Positions 10,735 to 18,213 of a stretch of 64,000 bases of DNA are shown one piece after another. Location of the stretch: assembly GCF_017355835.1 (NCBI RefSeq), contig NZ_JAFEWF010000011.1, positions 62,001-126,000 on the forward strand, in the 5' to 3' direction. The number at the start of each line of letters is the position of its first letter. Positions within the stretch are counted from its first letter, which is position 1. The stretch comes from Desertivirga brevis (GTDB lineage: Bacteria > Bacteroidota > Bacteroidia > Sphingobacteriales > Sphingobacteriaceae). A model generated the notes under the pieces. That model did no database searches. It was not told the DNA's origin and worked only from the letters and a program-made list of their open reading frames with translations. Position numbers and translations under genes: made by a program.

Positions 10735-10790
10735 TTACACCGATCATGCAAAACGTACAATCGGTGTAATCATTATTAATCTGTGTAATC
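10735..10790. repeat. intergenic palindromic repeat, copy 3 (fusA-rpsG gap)
   Basis: Perfect 9-base arms (10735-10743 TTACACCGA with 10761-10769) around a 17-base loop, followed by a second direct unit ATCTGTGTAATC at 10779-10790. Same family as copies 1 and 2. Confidence 0.75.
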
Positions 10791-10798
10791 TTCTTTTA

Positions 10799-11266
10799 TT
10801 AGAAGCGGAAGTGTGAAAACGCCTTGTTGGCCTCAGCCATTTTGTGAGTATCCTCTTTTTTCTTCACTGCAGCACCTTCGCCTTTTGAAGCAGAGATAAT
10901 TTCACCAGCTAATTTTTCTTTCATCGTTTTCTCACCACGACGACGAGCATAAAGGATCAACCATTTCATACCTAAAGCGATCTTACGCTCAGGACGAACC
11001 TCAGTTGGAACCTGGAAGTTAGCACCACCTACACGACGAGATTTAACCTCAACAGCAGGCATTACATTATTTAATGCTTTCTTCCATGCATCTAAACCAC
11101 TTTCGTTAATTTTTTTCTCTACAAGTTCAACCGCATCGTAAAAAATAGCGTAAGCAGTAGACTTTTTCCCGTCGTACATCATGTTGTTCACGAAACGGGT
11201 TACCAGAACCTCGTTAAACTTCGGGTCAGGCAGGATAATGCGTTTTTTTGGTTTTGACTTTCTCAT
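10799..11266 (-). CDS. rpsG: 30S ribosomal protein S7
   Basis: Primary 16S rRNA-binding protein that starts assembly of the 30S head and lines the mRNA exit. The 155-residue protein shows the family's [17 protein letters not shown] start, the [19 protein letters not shown] helix and the [14 protein letters not shown] loop. A GGAGGATAA sequence stands just upstream of the start, a stronger Shine-Dalgarno match than is usual in this phylum. It is 18 bases downstream of rpsL in the same operon. Confidence 0.97.
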   Translation of the reverse strand: MRKSKPKKRIILPDPKFNEVLVTRFVNNMMYDGKKSTAYAIFYDAVELVEKKINESGLDAWKKALNNVMPAVEVKSRRVGGANFQVPTEVRPERKIALGMKWLILYARRRGEKTMKEKLAGEIISASKGEGAAVKKKEDTHKMAEANKAFSHFRF

Positions 11267-11284
11267 TTCTATTATCCTCCTTTA

Positions 11285-11698
11285 TTATTTCTTTTTACCT
11301 TTTGCAGGTGCCGCTGCCGGTTGACCTGGTTTAGGGCGTTTAGTACCATATTTAGAACGACGCTGATTTCTTCCGTTTACACCAGAAGTATCTAAAGCAC
11401 CACGAATGATGTGATAACGCACACCTGGTAAGTCTTTAACACGACCACCACGGATTAACACAATAGAGTGCTCCTGTAGGTTGTGTCCTTCTCCTGGGAT
11501 ATATGCGTTCACCTCTTTTCCGTTTGTTAAACGTACACGGGCAACTTTACGCATCGCTGAGTTTGGTTTCTTAGGGGTAGTGGTGTATACACGGGTACAC
11601 ACGCCTCTTCGCTGTGGACAGCTGTCCAACGCTGGGGATTTACTCTTATCCTCCAGAGCTACTCTACCTTTCCTAACTAATTGTTGAATAGTAGGCAT
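11285..11698 (-). CDS. rpsL: 30S ribosomal protein S12
   Basis: Decoding-centre protein of the small subunit. The 137-residue protein has the invariant [11 protein letters not shown] start, the [21 protein letters not shown] segment, and the decoding loop around [13 protein letters not shown]. The streptomycin-sensitive lysines of TPKKPNSA are present. It carries the lysine-rich C-terminal tail common in Bacteroidota. First gene of the str operon, behind a consensus promoter. Confidence 0.97.
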   Translation of the reverse strand: MPTIQQLVRKGRVALEDKSKSPALDSCPQRRGVCTRVYTTTPKKPNSAMRKVARVRLTNGKEVNAYIPGEGHNLQEHSIVLIRGGRVKDLPGVRYHIIRGALDTSGVNGRNQRRSKYGTKRPKPGQPAAAPAKGKKK

Positions 11699-11758
11699 TT
11701 ACTGCTGTTGTTTTGTTTATAAATTTAACTAATCCTTTTATCCCAAAAATTGGGAACG

Positions 11759-11789
11759 CAAAAGTAGGGAACTTAAATTTGATTATCAA
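11759..11789 (-). promoter_or_regulatory. promoter of the str operon
   Basis: Read on the minus strand: TTG (11789-11787), a 20-base spacer, then TACTTTTG (11766-11759), an exact match to the Bacteroidota consensus. Transcription would start about 50 bases before rpsL. A small hairpin (TCCCAA/TTGGGA, 11741-11752) would lie at the 5' end of the message. Confidence 0.75.
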
Positions 11790-11870
11790 GCGGTTAATAG
11801 AAATTTAATGGAATGTTTTTATTATAGACAGGACCAGGCGCAAAGAAACAATCAAAAACTCTGCCTCAGC

Positions 11871-12809
11871 TTAATCAACAGAAGAAGCTATCCTTAATGA
11901 ATTAGGGGTTATACCAAACCGTGTTTTAAGTAGCCTTCCGAAAGAACTTGGACAATCGAAACCAGACCGATAGGTTATTTCATTGAAAGTAAGATTGGTT
12001 GATAATAACTGCTCCCTGGCAAACTCGAGTCGTTTATTAATAATATACTGATGTACACTTATGCCAAAAACGGCTTTAAAATACCGCATCACAAGATTTT
12101 CTGAAAGAAAGCAAGCCCTTGATACGTCGCCAACAGATATATTTTCAGTATAAAAAGACTCAACAAAGTCTCTGGCAATATAAACTCTTCTTAGAATTTC
12201 AAGTTTTGTAGATCTTTTTATTGCATCCACTTTATGAAATTTACCAGTCAGCTCTGCCTGGTGCAACCAAACGATCCTATGAAAAACCTTCCTTAACGCT
12301 TCATCTATCAGCAATCTTTCGCGCCCCCCGGTTTCCTCCAAATAGTTCTTAAACGCGCCGACTTCATAAACAATCTTCTCATTTAGCGGAATTAAAGTTT
12401 GAAAAAAAATAAGCTGCCCACTATCCGAGAAAACATTGAAGGGATTATCCAGCAATTTTTCATCCTTCAGGATCACATCGTCGACAGTCGACGCTACAAA
12501 AGTCGGATTAAAATAAATAGCGAAAGAGTTCACCCAACCCTCCGACTCTATCCAGCTGGCGTGTTCCTGTCCTTCGTTGACAATTAAAAAATTAGACCTG
12601 CTTACAGCGAGTTGCCTTTTGTCCAACTCGTAAAACTCGTTGCCCGAAAACGCAAATTTTAGCGATAAGTTCTCAACATGGTAGGGGAAATAACATTGCT
12701 TAAAGCGGGTATTTAAAATAATGTTATCTTTTTTATTCTCTTCATGCAACCTGTCAATAATCTCAACAGAGGCATTATGAAACTGCTCGGCTATCGCTTG
12801 TATATACAT
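11871..12809 (-). CDS. AraC-family transcriptional regulator
   Basis: A 312-residue regulator. The N-terminal two thirds (to about residue 205) form an unrecognised sensing region with a cupin-like ligand or dimer role in many relatives. The C-terminal 100 residues hold the double helix-turn-helix: ISVGDVSRACFLSENLVMRYFK, then LTFNEITYRSGFDCPSSFGRLLK and FGITP. I placed the start at the ATG at 12809 (MYIQAIAEQF) rather than further upstream, where the sequence is hydrophobic and atypical. It is divergent from the interrupted gene at 12969, which is a possible target. Confidence 0.88.
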   Translation of the reverse strand: MYIQAIAEQFHNASVEIIDRLHEENKKDNIILNTRFKQCYFPYHVENLSLKFAFSGNEFYELDKRQLAVSRSNFLIVNEGQEHASWIESEGWVNSFAIYFNPTFVASTVDDVILKDEKLLDNPFNVFSDSGQLIFFQTLIPLNEKIVYEVGAFKNYLEETGGRERLLIDEALRKVFHRIVWLHQAELTGKFHKVDAIKRSTKLEILRRVYIARDFVESFYTENISVGDVSRACFLSENLVMRYFKAVFGISVHQYIINKRLEFAREQLLSTNLTFNEITYRSGFDCPSSFGRLLKTRFGITPNSLRIASSVD

Positions 12810-12968
12810 ATCAATTACCCAAAGGAATAGGCTTTTGATAAATATTGCAATGAGGTAAGTCAATTGGGATGTTGACGAAAATCAACTTACAACATCTTTA
12901 AATTTAGTGCTTTTCGCATATCCCAAAAATCCCTTCCTGCAGATCTTTGGAATATAAAACTAGCAATT

Positions 12969-13424
12969 ATGAAACGGATAATCTATTTAATGACCTTATT
13001 ATTTGTAATAGGCATTAGAGCCTTTGGACAATCAACTACAACTAAAGAAGACCCAAGTCTACACGAAAAAATCCAAAGCTTCGTGCGTGCATAGCTTAAT
13101 AATGAAGTAGCTCAGTTACGAAAAATATTGGATAAAGATGCAGTGATATTTACCCCGGGGAAACTCGGAGAAATTCAAATTTCGAAAGGAGAATATGTGC
13201 ATTTTTTGCAGCAAGTCGGCAATCTAGATCAGGATTGCTATCCTCAGTACGAGATTATAAGGTATACTGCAAATACTGCCGAGGTAAATGTTAACTTCGC
13301 TTATCCTGACTTTGTAGCGAAACATTTTTTGAGCATGGTGAAAAAAGGCGAGGATTGGAAAATAATACAATTAAAAAAGTATATTGAAACAGAACCCGCT
13401 CCCGTTACTGTTATGCAACAATAA
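12969..13424 (+). pseudogene. SnoaL/NTF2-like secreted protein, interrupted by a stop codon
   Basis: An ATG at 12969 opens a frame with a clear signal peptide (MKRIIYLMTLLFVIGIRAFG then QS). At codon 42 the frame is stopped by TAG (13092-13094), yet it stays open in the same frame to 13424. The two parts read as one 151-codon protein: the start helix KIQSFV-RA, then LNNEVAQLRKIL and a cone-shaped NTF2-like fold ending in GEDWKIIQLKKYIE. I infer a nonsense mutation in a periplasmic SnoaL-like protein. Function unknown. A terminator hairpin follows. Confidence 0.7.
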
Positions 13425-13435
13425 GCGGCAATTAT

Positions 13436-13474
13436 TTAGCATTGAGGGTATAATACTAGTAACCCCAATGCTAA
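13436..13474. terminator. bidirectional terminator between convergent genes
   Basis: Arms 13436-13447 and 13463-13474 pair over 12 positions with one mismatch (TTAGCATTGAGG with CCCCAATGCTAA). It lies between the interrupted SnoaL-like gene and the converging gene at 13507. Confidence 0.65.
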
Positions 13475-13506
13475 TACCTTTAACTTAGCAAATCTGATCC
13501 TTAACT

Positions 13507-13980
13507 TTAGATCCTTTGAAAATTTCCTTCTCTCAAAGCCTTACCTGTCTTATCCATACTTACTCCAAAAAAATTAAAGTAACTACCAGCTTCATCTCTA
13601 GAAATTGCTCTTTCAATAACATTTATAGTTTTAATAGACGCAGGAACACGTTCAAAATAAATTTTGAAGACAAACTTGCCCTCATCGCCCTTCAAAGTTT
13701 TCTTTTGAGGAGTCAAGGGAATACCCTCAGCTTTAATAAACTTATATATCTGGTCTCCCTCTGCATTTTGCAGATAAATTGACTTACTCAATGCTATCCA
13801 GCCTTCCGCTGTTTGCGCATGTTCGAATGTGATGATAGTAAATTTAGAGACCTGCTCTATCCGGGTAATTGTTGTTGTAGGATCGTCACTCGTTCTATAA
13901 TATGGATTCTCAAAAACCTGAGAATAAACACTTCCCCAAATCAGAAAAACAGTAAAAACCGTTATAAATAATGCTTTCAT
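13507..13980 (-). CDS. secreted protein of unknown function
   Basis: A 157-residue protein with an N-terminal signal peptide (MKALFITVFTVFLIWGSVYSQ), so probably periplasmic. The rest reads as a beta-rich single domain: strands such as TITRIEQVSKFTIITFEH, then KFVFKIYFERVPASIKTINVIE and a final YFNFFGVSMD. I recognise this as a pattern frequent in Bacteroidota secreted orphans but cannot name a function. It is a single-gene unit, converging on the interrupted gene before it. Confidence 0.7.
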   Translation of the reverse strand: MKALFITVFTVFLIWGSVYSQVFENPYYRTSDDPTTTITRIEQVSKFTIITFEHAQTAEGWIALSKSIYLQNAEGDQIYKFIKAEGIPLTPQKKTLKGDEGKFVFKIYFERVPASIKTINVIERAISRDEAGSYFNFFGVSMDKTGKALREGNFQRI

Positions 13981-14109
13981 GCGTTTTAATTGTAAAACAG
14001 CAAAATTATTTTTCCAAAGTATATCTCACAAGGCCTACATCTCGTAACTTTATCGCAGAGCCTTTTACCTTTTATCGAATATAGAAGCCAAGCCTTTTTA
14101 TATCTCAGT

Positions 14110-16590
14110 ATGGAAAAAAATCACCAACTCGAAATCGCCAGAAACTTCGTGCTTTACACTGATAAAAATATCTTTTTAACAGGCAAAGCAGGAACAGGAA
14201 AAACCACCTTCCTCCGCAACCTGAAAGAAGAATGCCCAAAACGCATGGCAATTGTGGCGCCAACTGGAGTGGCTGCAATCAATGCAGGCGGAGTTACCAT
14301 ACATTCCCTTTTTCAAATGCCTTTTGGACCTTACCTAGCTGAAGCTGTTTCTGGCAATAGAGATCCCTTAACCAAGAATAGAAAGTTCAACAAAGAAAAG
14401 ATTAACCTTATTCAAAGTCTTGACCTTCTAGTGATAGATGAAATAAGTATGGTAAGGGCTGATCTTCTTGACGGAATAGACGAGGTTCTACGCAGATATA
14501 AAAACAAATTGAAACCCTTCGGTGGAGTACAATTATTGATGATAGGTGACCTCCACCAGCTGTCGCCGGTAATAAAGGAAGAGGACTGGAGAATATTAAA
14601 GCCCTACTATCCGAACCTCTATTTCTTCAGTAGTAAAGCCCTGCTTCAAAGTGCTCCTGCTTGTATTGAACTGAAGCACATATACAGGCAGTCAGACACT
14701 TATTTTATAGATATTCTCAATAAAGTAAGGGAAAACAAAATCGATCAGCAGCTTCTAATGCAGCTAAATCAGCGCCATATCACCGACTTCAAGCCAGACG
14801 AGGATGAAGGATACATCACCCTCACCACCCATAATAATTCAGCCCTTGATATCAATAACTCAAAGTTAAAAGAGCTCGATACCAAAACCTCAATATTTAA
14901 GGCTGTAGTTACAGGCGAGTTTCCTGAATTCAGCTATCCTACAGAATCAGAGCTTGAGCTTAAAGTTGGAGCACAAGTTATGTTTGTAAAAAATGATGTA
15001 TCAAGAGACAAACTATTTTACAACGGAAAAATAGGAAAAATCACAAGGATCGAAAGTGAACGGATTTTTGTCCGCTGCCCTAAAGAATTTCATGACATCG
15101 AAGTAACAGCAACACAATGGGATAACCTTAATTATGAACTAAACCCAGAAACCAAGGAAGTTTCAGAAAAAATAATCGGAACGTTTACTCAGGTACCACT
15201 CAAACTTGCTTGGGCAATAACCATCCATAAAAGTCAGGGCTTGACATTTGACAAAGCTATTATTGACGCAGCTTCTTCCTTCGCCCACGGCCAGGTATAC
15301 GTCGCACTTAGTCGCTGTAAAACTTTTGAGGGGATGGTGCTAAGTTCTCCTATAAAATTAAATAGTGTTAAAACAGATGGCACAATTGCAACTTACACTC
15401 GACAGGCAGAACAAAATGCACCAGGTGAGGAGCAACTAATTGCTGCTAAAGCTTCATTTCAGCGTAACATCCTTTCCGAGCTTTTCGACTTTAAAGCTCT
15501 GCAGTCGCGGTTATTTTACTGCCGGAAGCAAGCTCAGGAACACTACAACCTGTTACCTCAGACTTCTCTTGAAATTATTGACAGCATTAAGTCCCAAGCT
15601 GAAAAGGAAATATACACAGTTGCAGAAACATTCAAAAGAGAAATTGCAAGACTCGATTCAACAATTATCCCACCCGAAGAGAACGATGCTCTACAGCACC
15701 GGATTAAAAAAGCGTCGACCTATTTTTTTGAAAAGCTTCACCAAACTTTTTTTGAGCAATTAAAAGCATTATCGCTCGAAACGGACAATAGAGCGGTAAA
15801 TAAAATACTTAGTGAAGCGAAAGACAATCTAAGGAAAGAGGTAATCGTAAAACTTGCTACCTTAAATATAGCTGTATCGGGACTAAACACCATAGCCTAT
15901 TTAAGAGCAAAAGCTGACGCAGAAATAGACTTTCAGGCAACGGAAAAAACATCTGAAGCCCGGACTACGACAGCTCCTGCAAGTATTTCGAATGGGGAGC
16001 TTTATCAGCTTCTAAAGAAATGGCGAGACGACCTGGCAAAACAAAGAAACACTGCTGTCTATCTTATCCTTCCTTCGAAAGTATTACTAGAGCTTGTTTC
16101 CTCTTTGCCCTCATCTTTATATGAGTTGGAGAAGATCAAGGGAGTCGGAAAGCAAAAAGTAAAACAATACGGCCAACAAATCTTGCAGATCATTAATGAC
16201 TACTGTGGTGAGAATGATATTAAAAGATCTTCATCCCGAAATTCGGTAGATAAAGAAAAAAGCAATCCTGATACAAAAAGACAAAGTCTGGAACTATTTA
16301 AAGCTGGAAAGCAGATTAGCGAAATAGCAAAAGAAAGAAATTTAACAGCAGGAACTGTAGAGGGACACCTAATCAGTTATATAGGGACCGCGGAATTAGA
16401 CTTCTATGAATTAGTACCTAAAAAGAAAGCTCAACAGATAATAGAAACTATTGAAACGCAAAGACTAAGATCTTTGAACGAAATAAAATCAATATTGGGA
16501 GACGACTTCTCCTTCGGTGAAATAAAGGCTGTATTAAAGCATTTAGGAGCAATTGAAGCAGCAGAAACAAGCTCGGGGGAGTTATTTTAG
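14110..16590 (+). CDS. Pif1/RecD-like helicase with HRDC and C-terminal HTH domains
   Basis: An 826-residue superfamily 1 helicase of the Pif1 type, which would unwind DNA 5' to 3'. Walker A is GKAGTGKT at 25-32 and Walker B is VIDE with D110-E111; the late helicase motifs include AWAITIHKSQGLTFD and YVALSR. A long linker follows, then an HRDC domain (about 630-700) of the kind seen in RecQ, and an HTH_40-type domain (about 724-813). It thus joins a Pif1 motor with RecQ-style accessory domains, an arrangement that I believe recurs in Bacteroidota. Its last 9 bases overlap the converging gene at 16582. Confidence 0.88.
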   Translation: MEKNHQLEIARNFVLYTDKNIFLTGKAGTGKTTFLRNLKEECPKRMAIVAPTGVAAINAGGVTIHSLFQMPFGPYLAEAVSGNRDPLTKNRKFNKEKINLIQSLDLLVIDEISMVRADLLDGIDEVLRRYKNKLKPFGGVQLLMIGDLHQLSPVIKEEDWRILKPYYPNLYFFSSKALLQSAPACIELKHIYRQSDTYFIDILNKVRENKIDQQLLMQLNQRHITDFKPDEDEGYITLTTHNNSALDINNSKLKELDTKTSIFKAVVTGEFPEFSYPTESELELKVGAQVMFVKNDVSRDKLFYNGKIGKITRIESERIFVRCPKEFHDIEVTATQWDNLNYELNPETKEVSEKIIGTFTQVPLKLAWAITIHKSQGLTFDKAIIDAASSFAHGQVYVALSRCKTFEGMVLSSPIKLNSVKTDGTIATYTRQAEQNAPGEEQLIAAKASFQRNILSELFDFKALQSRLFYCRKQAQEHYNLLPQTSLEIIDSIKSQAEKEIYTVAETFKREIARLDSTIIPPEENDALQHRIKKASTYFFEKLHQTFFEQLKALSLETDNRAVNKILSEAKDNLRKEVIVKLATLNIAVSGLNTIAYLRAKADAEIDFQATEKTSEARTTTAPASISNGELYQLLKKWRDDLAKQRNTAVYLILPSKVLLELVSSLPSSLYELEKIKGVGKQKVKQYGQQILQIINDYCGENDIKRSSSRNSVDKEKSNPDTKRQSLELFKAGKQISEIAKERNLTAGTVEGHLISYIGTAELDFYELVPKKKAQQIIETIETQRLRSLNEIKSILGDDFSFGEIKAVLKHLGAIEAAETSSGELF

Positions 16591-17007
16591 AAAAGCATCT
16601 TCTTCATACAAGAAGTTTCTGCCCTCACTCTCCCATTCAAACTTCAATTTCCATTGTCCTACAGACAACCCAGAGAGGGGAATATTAACATCTTTGGACC
16701 TACCACTATTAATAGGATAGCTCCTATTCTGATTTGCATCTTCTATATTGACGAGGGTCAGTTTACCTTTTGCTGGCTGCACAAAATCCATACTAATACC
16801 GTCTGCATCAAATTTAACATTAGGCTCTGACTTATCTACATTGATGTGATTGGAAGTGAAATCCTGCTCGTACAAAAAAGGCCCGGAGCCGACGAAGTCA
16901 GCATCAGTTAAACCAGTGCTGTTAACAATAATAATGCGAGCGGTATAAGCTAAAACAACTGCCATACACAGCCCTGATAGTAATACCACCAAAGAAGCGC
17001 GTTTCAT
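16582..17007 (-). CDS. membrane-anchored FixH-like protein
   Basis: A 141-residue protein with one N-terminal membrane segment (about residues 4-25) and an exported domain. The later part (IPLSGLSVGQWKLKFEWE, FLYEED) resembles the C-terminal half of FixH-like domains, which occur with cbb3-oxidase copper assembly, but no oxidase or copper gene is nearby. I chose the ATG at 17007; the TTG further upstream is not needed. The stop overlaps the end of the helicase gene. The family call is tentative. Confidence 0.5.
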   Translation of the reverse strand: MKRASLVVLLSGLCMAVVLAYTARIIIVNSTGLTDADFVGSGPFLYEQDFTSNHINVDKSEPNVKFDADGISMDFVQPAKGKLTLVNIEDANQNRSYPINSGRSKDVNIPLSGLSVGQWKLKFEWESEGRNFLYEEDAFLK

Positions 17008-17165
17008 AAAATGAACATTGTCGCAACTCAATTACACAGGAACAGGGACACTGTTGCAGGCTGTTTTACGCAATAAAAGCAGTAAGGTTACGCAGGGATT
17101 TATTATTTGTTGACTTTATTTATCAATACGGGCAAACATTTCCCCCATACTTCCGTATCTCAAGA

Positions 17166-17411
17166 ATGGATAGGATCAGGATAGAAGTTCAAAAAAGCAC
17201 AGAGGTAATCAATTTCGAAATAGTAGATTATATTCATCATAGACATCATCACTGCAAGTTTGACGTATTTAAAGGCGAAGAACTTGTAGCTAGCTTTGAA
17301 CCGGATCAATACGGATACCTTCACATTTGCAAAAATCCCGGCAAGTTAGACTCCGAGCTATTGCATCAATTGGCAGAAAAAATTGAATCATACAACCTTT
17401 CGGGGAATTAA
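17166..17411 (+). CDS. small hypothetical protein
   Basis: An 81-residue soluble protein that I do not recognise. It has a histidine-rich run (YIHHRHHHCKF, residues 22-32) followed by a short two-strand pattern (ASFEPDQYGYLHICKNPG) and a C-terminal amphipathic helix (LLHQLAEKIESYNL). The His-rich run could bind metal, which is inference only. It ends 6 bases before the converging methionine aminopeptidase remnant. Confidence 0.5.
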   Translation: MDRIRIEVQKSTEVINFEIVDYIHHRHHHCKFDVFKGEELVASFEPDQYGYLHICKNPGKLDSELLHQLAEKIESYNLSGN

Positions 17412-17416
17412 AAATT

Positions 17417-18058
17417 TTAGTTCCAAAGGGGATTTGCTTCCGTTAATATCAATGGCTCGCCCTCTGTAACCAGAATAGTATGCTCATGCTGTGCCACAAA
17501 ACTTCCGTCTCTAGTTTCCATTATCCATCCATCTGCATTTTCATGGGCATAAGTAGCCCTGGTAGAAATAAAAGTCTCAATAGCAACGACAGAATTTTTA
17601 CGGAAACGAGTTTTATTTGAAGGATCAGAATAGCATAAAATATCATGAGGATCCTCGTGCAAGCTCCTCCCTATTACATGTCCTGCCAGGCTCTTAATAA
17701 CAGTCAGGCCTTTTTTCTTGGCCTCTGTTTCAATTAATCTTCCAATATCCGAAATCTTCACACCTCCTTTGATTTGATGAATTGCTTTATACAAAATATC
17801 TTTTGAAGCATTCACTACCGGCGAAAGATAATTCACATCTTGCCCCAGAATGAAAGATGCGCCATTATCAGAAAAAAAACCATCAACTTCCGCCGACACA
17901 TCAATATTAACAAGATCCTCATCTTTAAGTACCTTCGAGTCAGAAGGAATACCATGTGCTACCTCATTATTTATGCTAATACAGGTGTAACCTGGAAAAC
18001 CGTAGGTAACGTTAGGAGCTGATTTCGCACCGTATTCTTCAAGTAGCTTGCTACCATA
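17417..18058 (-). pseudogene. map: methionine aminopeptidase type I, 5'-degraded
   Basis: A continuous frame of 213 codons covers almost the whole catalytic domain: PNVTYGFPGYTCISINNEV, AHGIPSD, the metal ligands in NIDVSAEVDGF and SDNG, GHVIG, VAIETF and QHEHTI are all in place. The N-terminal 40 or so residues are missing. A TAG at 18059-18061 precedes the frame directly, upstream sequence no longer resembles the family, and the first possible start inside the frame is a GTG at 17899, downstream of the first ligands. I infer a decayed paralogue; another map gene should exist elsewhere. Confidence 0.72.
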
Positions 18059-18213
18059 CTACGTATCACCAGTGCTTCCTTCCTCGCCAATCCAGATTAT
18101 TAATAGCAATATAACCTGCAAGCTAAAAACAGCATGACCCAAGGCTGATATTTTCGGTTAACTTATTTTTGTAGTTTTGCTGCCCAGCAAATTTAAGCAG
18201 CAGTTGATATTTT

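Noticed and set aside
18062..18150. In-frame sequence upstream of the map remnant as a true N-terminus
   Set aside because: It is separated by a stop codon and reads as a hydrophobic stretch unlike any aminopeptidase start.
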